Below, piece after piece: positions 29,905-30,080 of a DNA stretch of 30,080 nt. The notes beneath the pieces are model-generated. The model was not told the DNA's origin and ran no database searches. It saw only the letters and a list, made by a program, of their open reading frames with translations. Position numbers and translations under genes: made by a program. The stretch's first letter is position 1. Each line of letters starts with the position of its first letter. This DNA is from Gemmatimonadota bacterium (lineage in GTDB: Bacteria > ARS69), in NCBI GenBank assembly GCA_021604925.1, contig BQJX01000002.1, forward strand, positions 1 through 30,080. The letters run 5' to 3'.

Positions 29905-30080
29905 TGGTCCACCCGGACTTGCATTTGGGAGCTAGACTTCGGTCCCTACCCTAGGAGGGACCATGCCCAGGAAGCGGTTCACGGAAGAGCAGATCACGCG
30001 AGCGCTCCGGCAGGCGGAGGCCGGCACTCCGGTCCGGGAGGTCTGCCGCGATCTCGGCATCGCCGAGCCCACGTTCTACC
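29905..30080 (+). mobile_element. IS3-family insertion sequence, left end only
   Basis: The encoded protein is an IS3/IS911 OrfA, and the sequence from TGGTCCACCC (29905) to the start codon is of the size usual for an IS3 left end (about 58 bp). The terminal repeat was placed by eye, because the right end lies beyond the window. It interrupts the integrase on its left. Confidence 0.6.
29963..30080 (+). CDS. IS3-family transposase OrfA, partial (first 39 aa)
   Basis: Starts MPRKRFTEEQITRALRQAEAG and continues with VREVCRDLGIAEPTFY, the helix-turn-helix of IS3/IS911 OrfA that binds the terminal repeats. AGGAGGGA lies 2 bp before the ATG. The gene runs off the window. In this family OrfB follows by a -1 frameshift; that part is not included here. 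Confidence 0.85.
   Translation, partial: MPRKRFTEEQITRALRQAEAGTPVREVCRDLGIAEPTFY

Noticed and set aside
1..30080. CRISPR array, rRNA or complete tRNA genes
   Set aside because: No regularly spaced 23-40 bp repeats with unique spacers, and no rRNA-like or full cloverleaf sequence was seen.

Overview
The window is GC-rich bacterial DNA, with strong GGAGG-type ribosome binding sites, frequent GTG and TTG starts, and many ATGA stop/start overlaps. No ribosomal, tRNA or core metabolic gene is complete here, so the host phylum cannot be named. Almost everything is accessory: recombinases, a replication module, toxin-antitoxin genes, restriction-modification genes and probable defence genes. It reads as one or more integrated elements and a defence island.

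Layout. (1) 1-2954: a small XerC/D-like tyrosine recombinase behind a GC-rich hairpin cluster, then an Mrr-type nuclease gene. (2) 3018-12103: a phage-satellite-like core. A minus-strand trio (AlpA/Xis-like HTH, phage-type integrase, 53-residue protein) diverges from plus-strand genes: an unknown 443-residue protein, a second HTH regulator, a CHC2-TOPRIM-AAA primase-helicase, a ParB/N-type DNA methyltransferase fusion, an unknown protein overlapping a PIN RNase, and a terminase-small-subunit-like HTH protein. (3) 12197-13547: a HigB-HigA-SecB toxin-antitoxin-chaperone operon with a palindromic operator over its promoter. (4) 13548-14524: a gene-free kilobase with hairpins and six iteron-like GTAGACC repeats, a candidate replication origin or operator array. 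(5) 14525-16485: a SAM methyltransferase and an unknown tryptophan-rich protein. (6) 16817-23989: a type I restriction-modification operon in the unusual order hsdR-hsdS-hsdM plus a fourth gene with a D...QxK nuclease-like motif, all joined by ATGA overlaps. (7) 24205-24271: the 3' end of a tRNA gene plus an intrinsic terminator, with no tRNA 5' part. This looks like the right attachment site of an element that extends to the left. (8) 24474-29024: a second cluster of probable defence genes. It holds an HTH-HEPN protein, an unknown protein, a C39-like cysteine peptidase, a MauJ-like HEPN protein, another HEPN protein and a PD-(D/E)xK-like nuclease. (9) 29293-30080: an integrase cut off at its 5' side by an IS3-family insertion sequence that runs off the window.

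How it fits together. The integrase/AlpA/primase/terS-like set resembles P4- or PICI-type satellites that replicate themselves and borrow a helper phage for packaging. The TAC, methyltransferase and type I RM operons would then be its cargo. The best candidates for undescribed biology are the four-gene type I operon, the HEPN-unknown-peptidase cassette after the tRNA scar, and the two iteron arrays. All functions are inferred from motifs read by eye; no database search was run.
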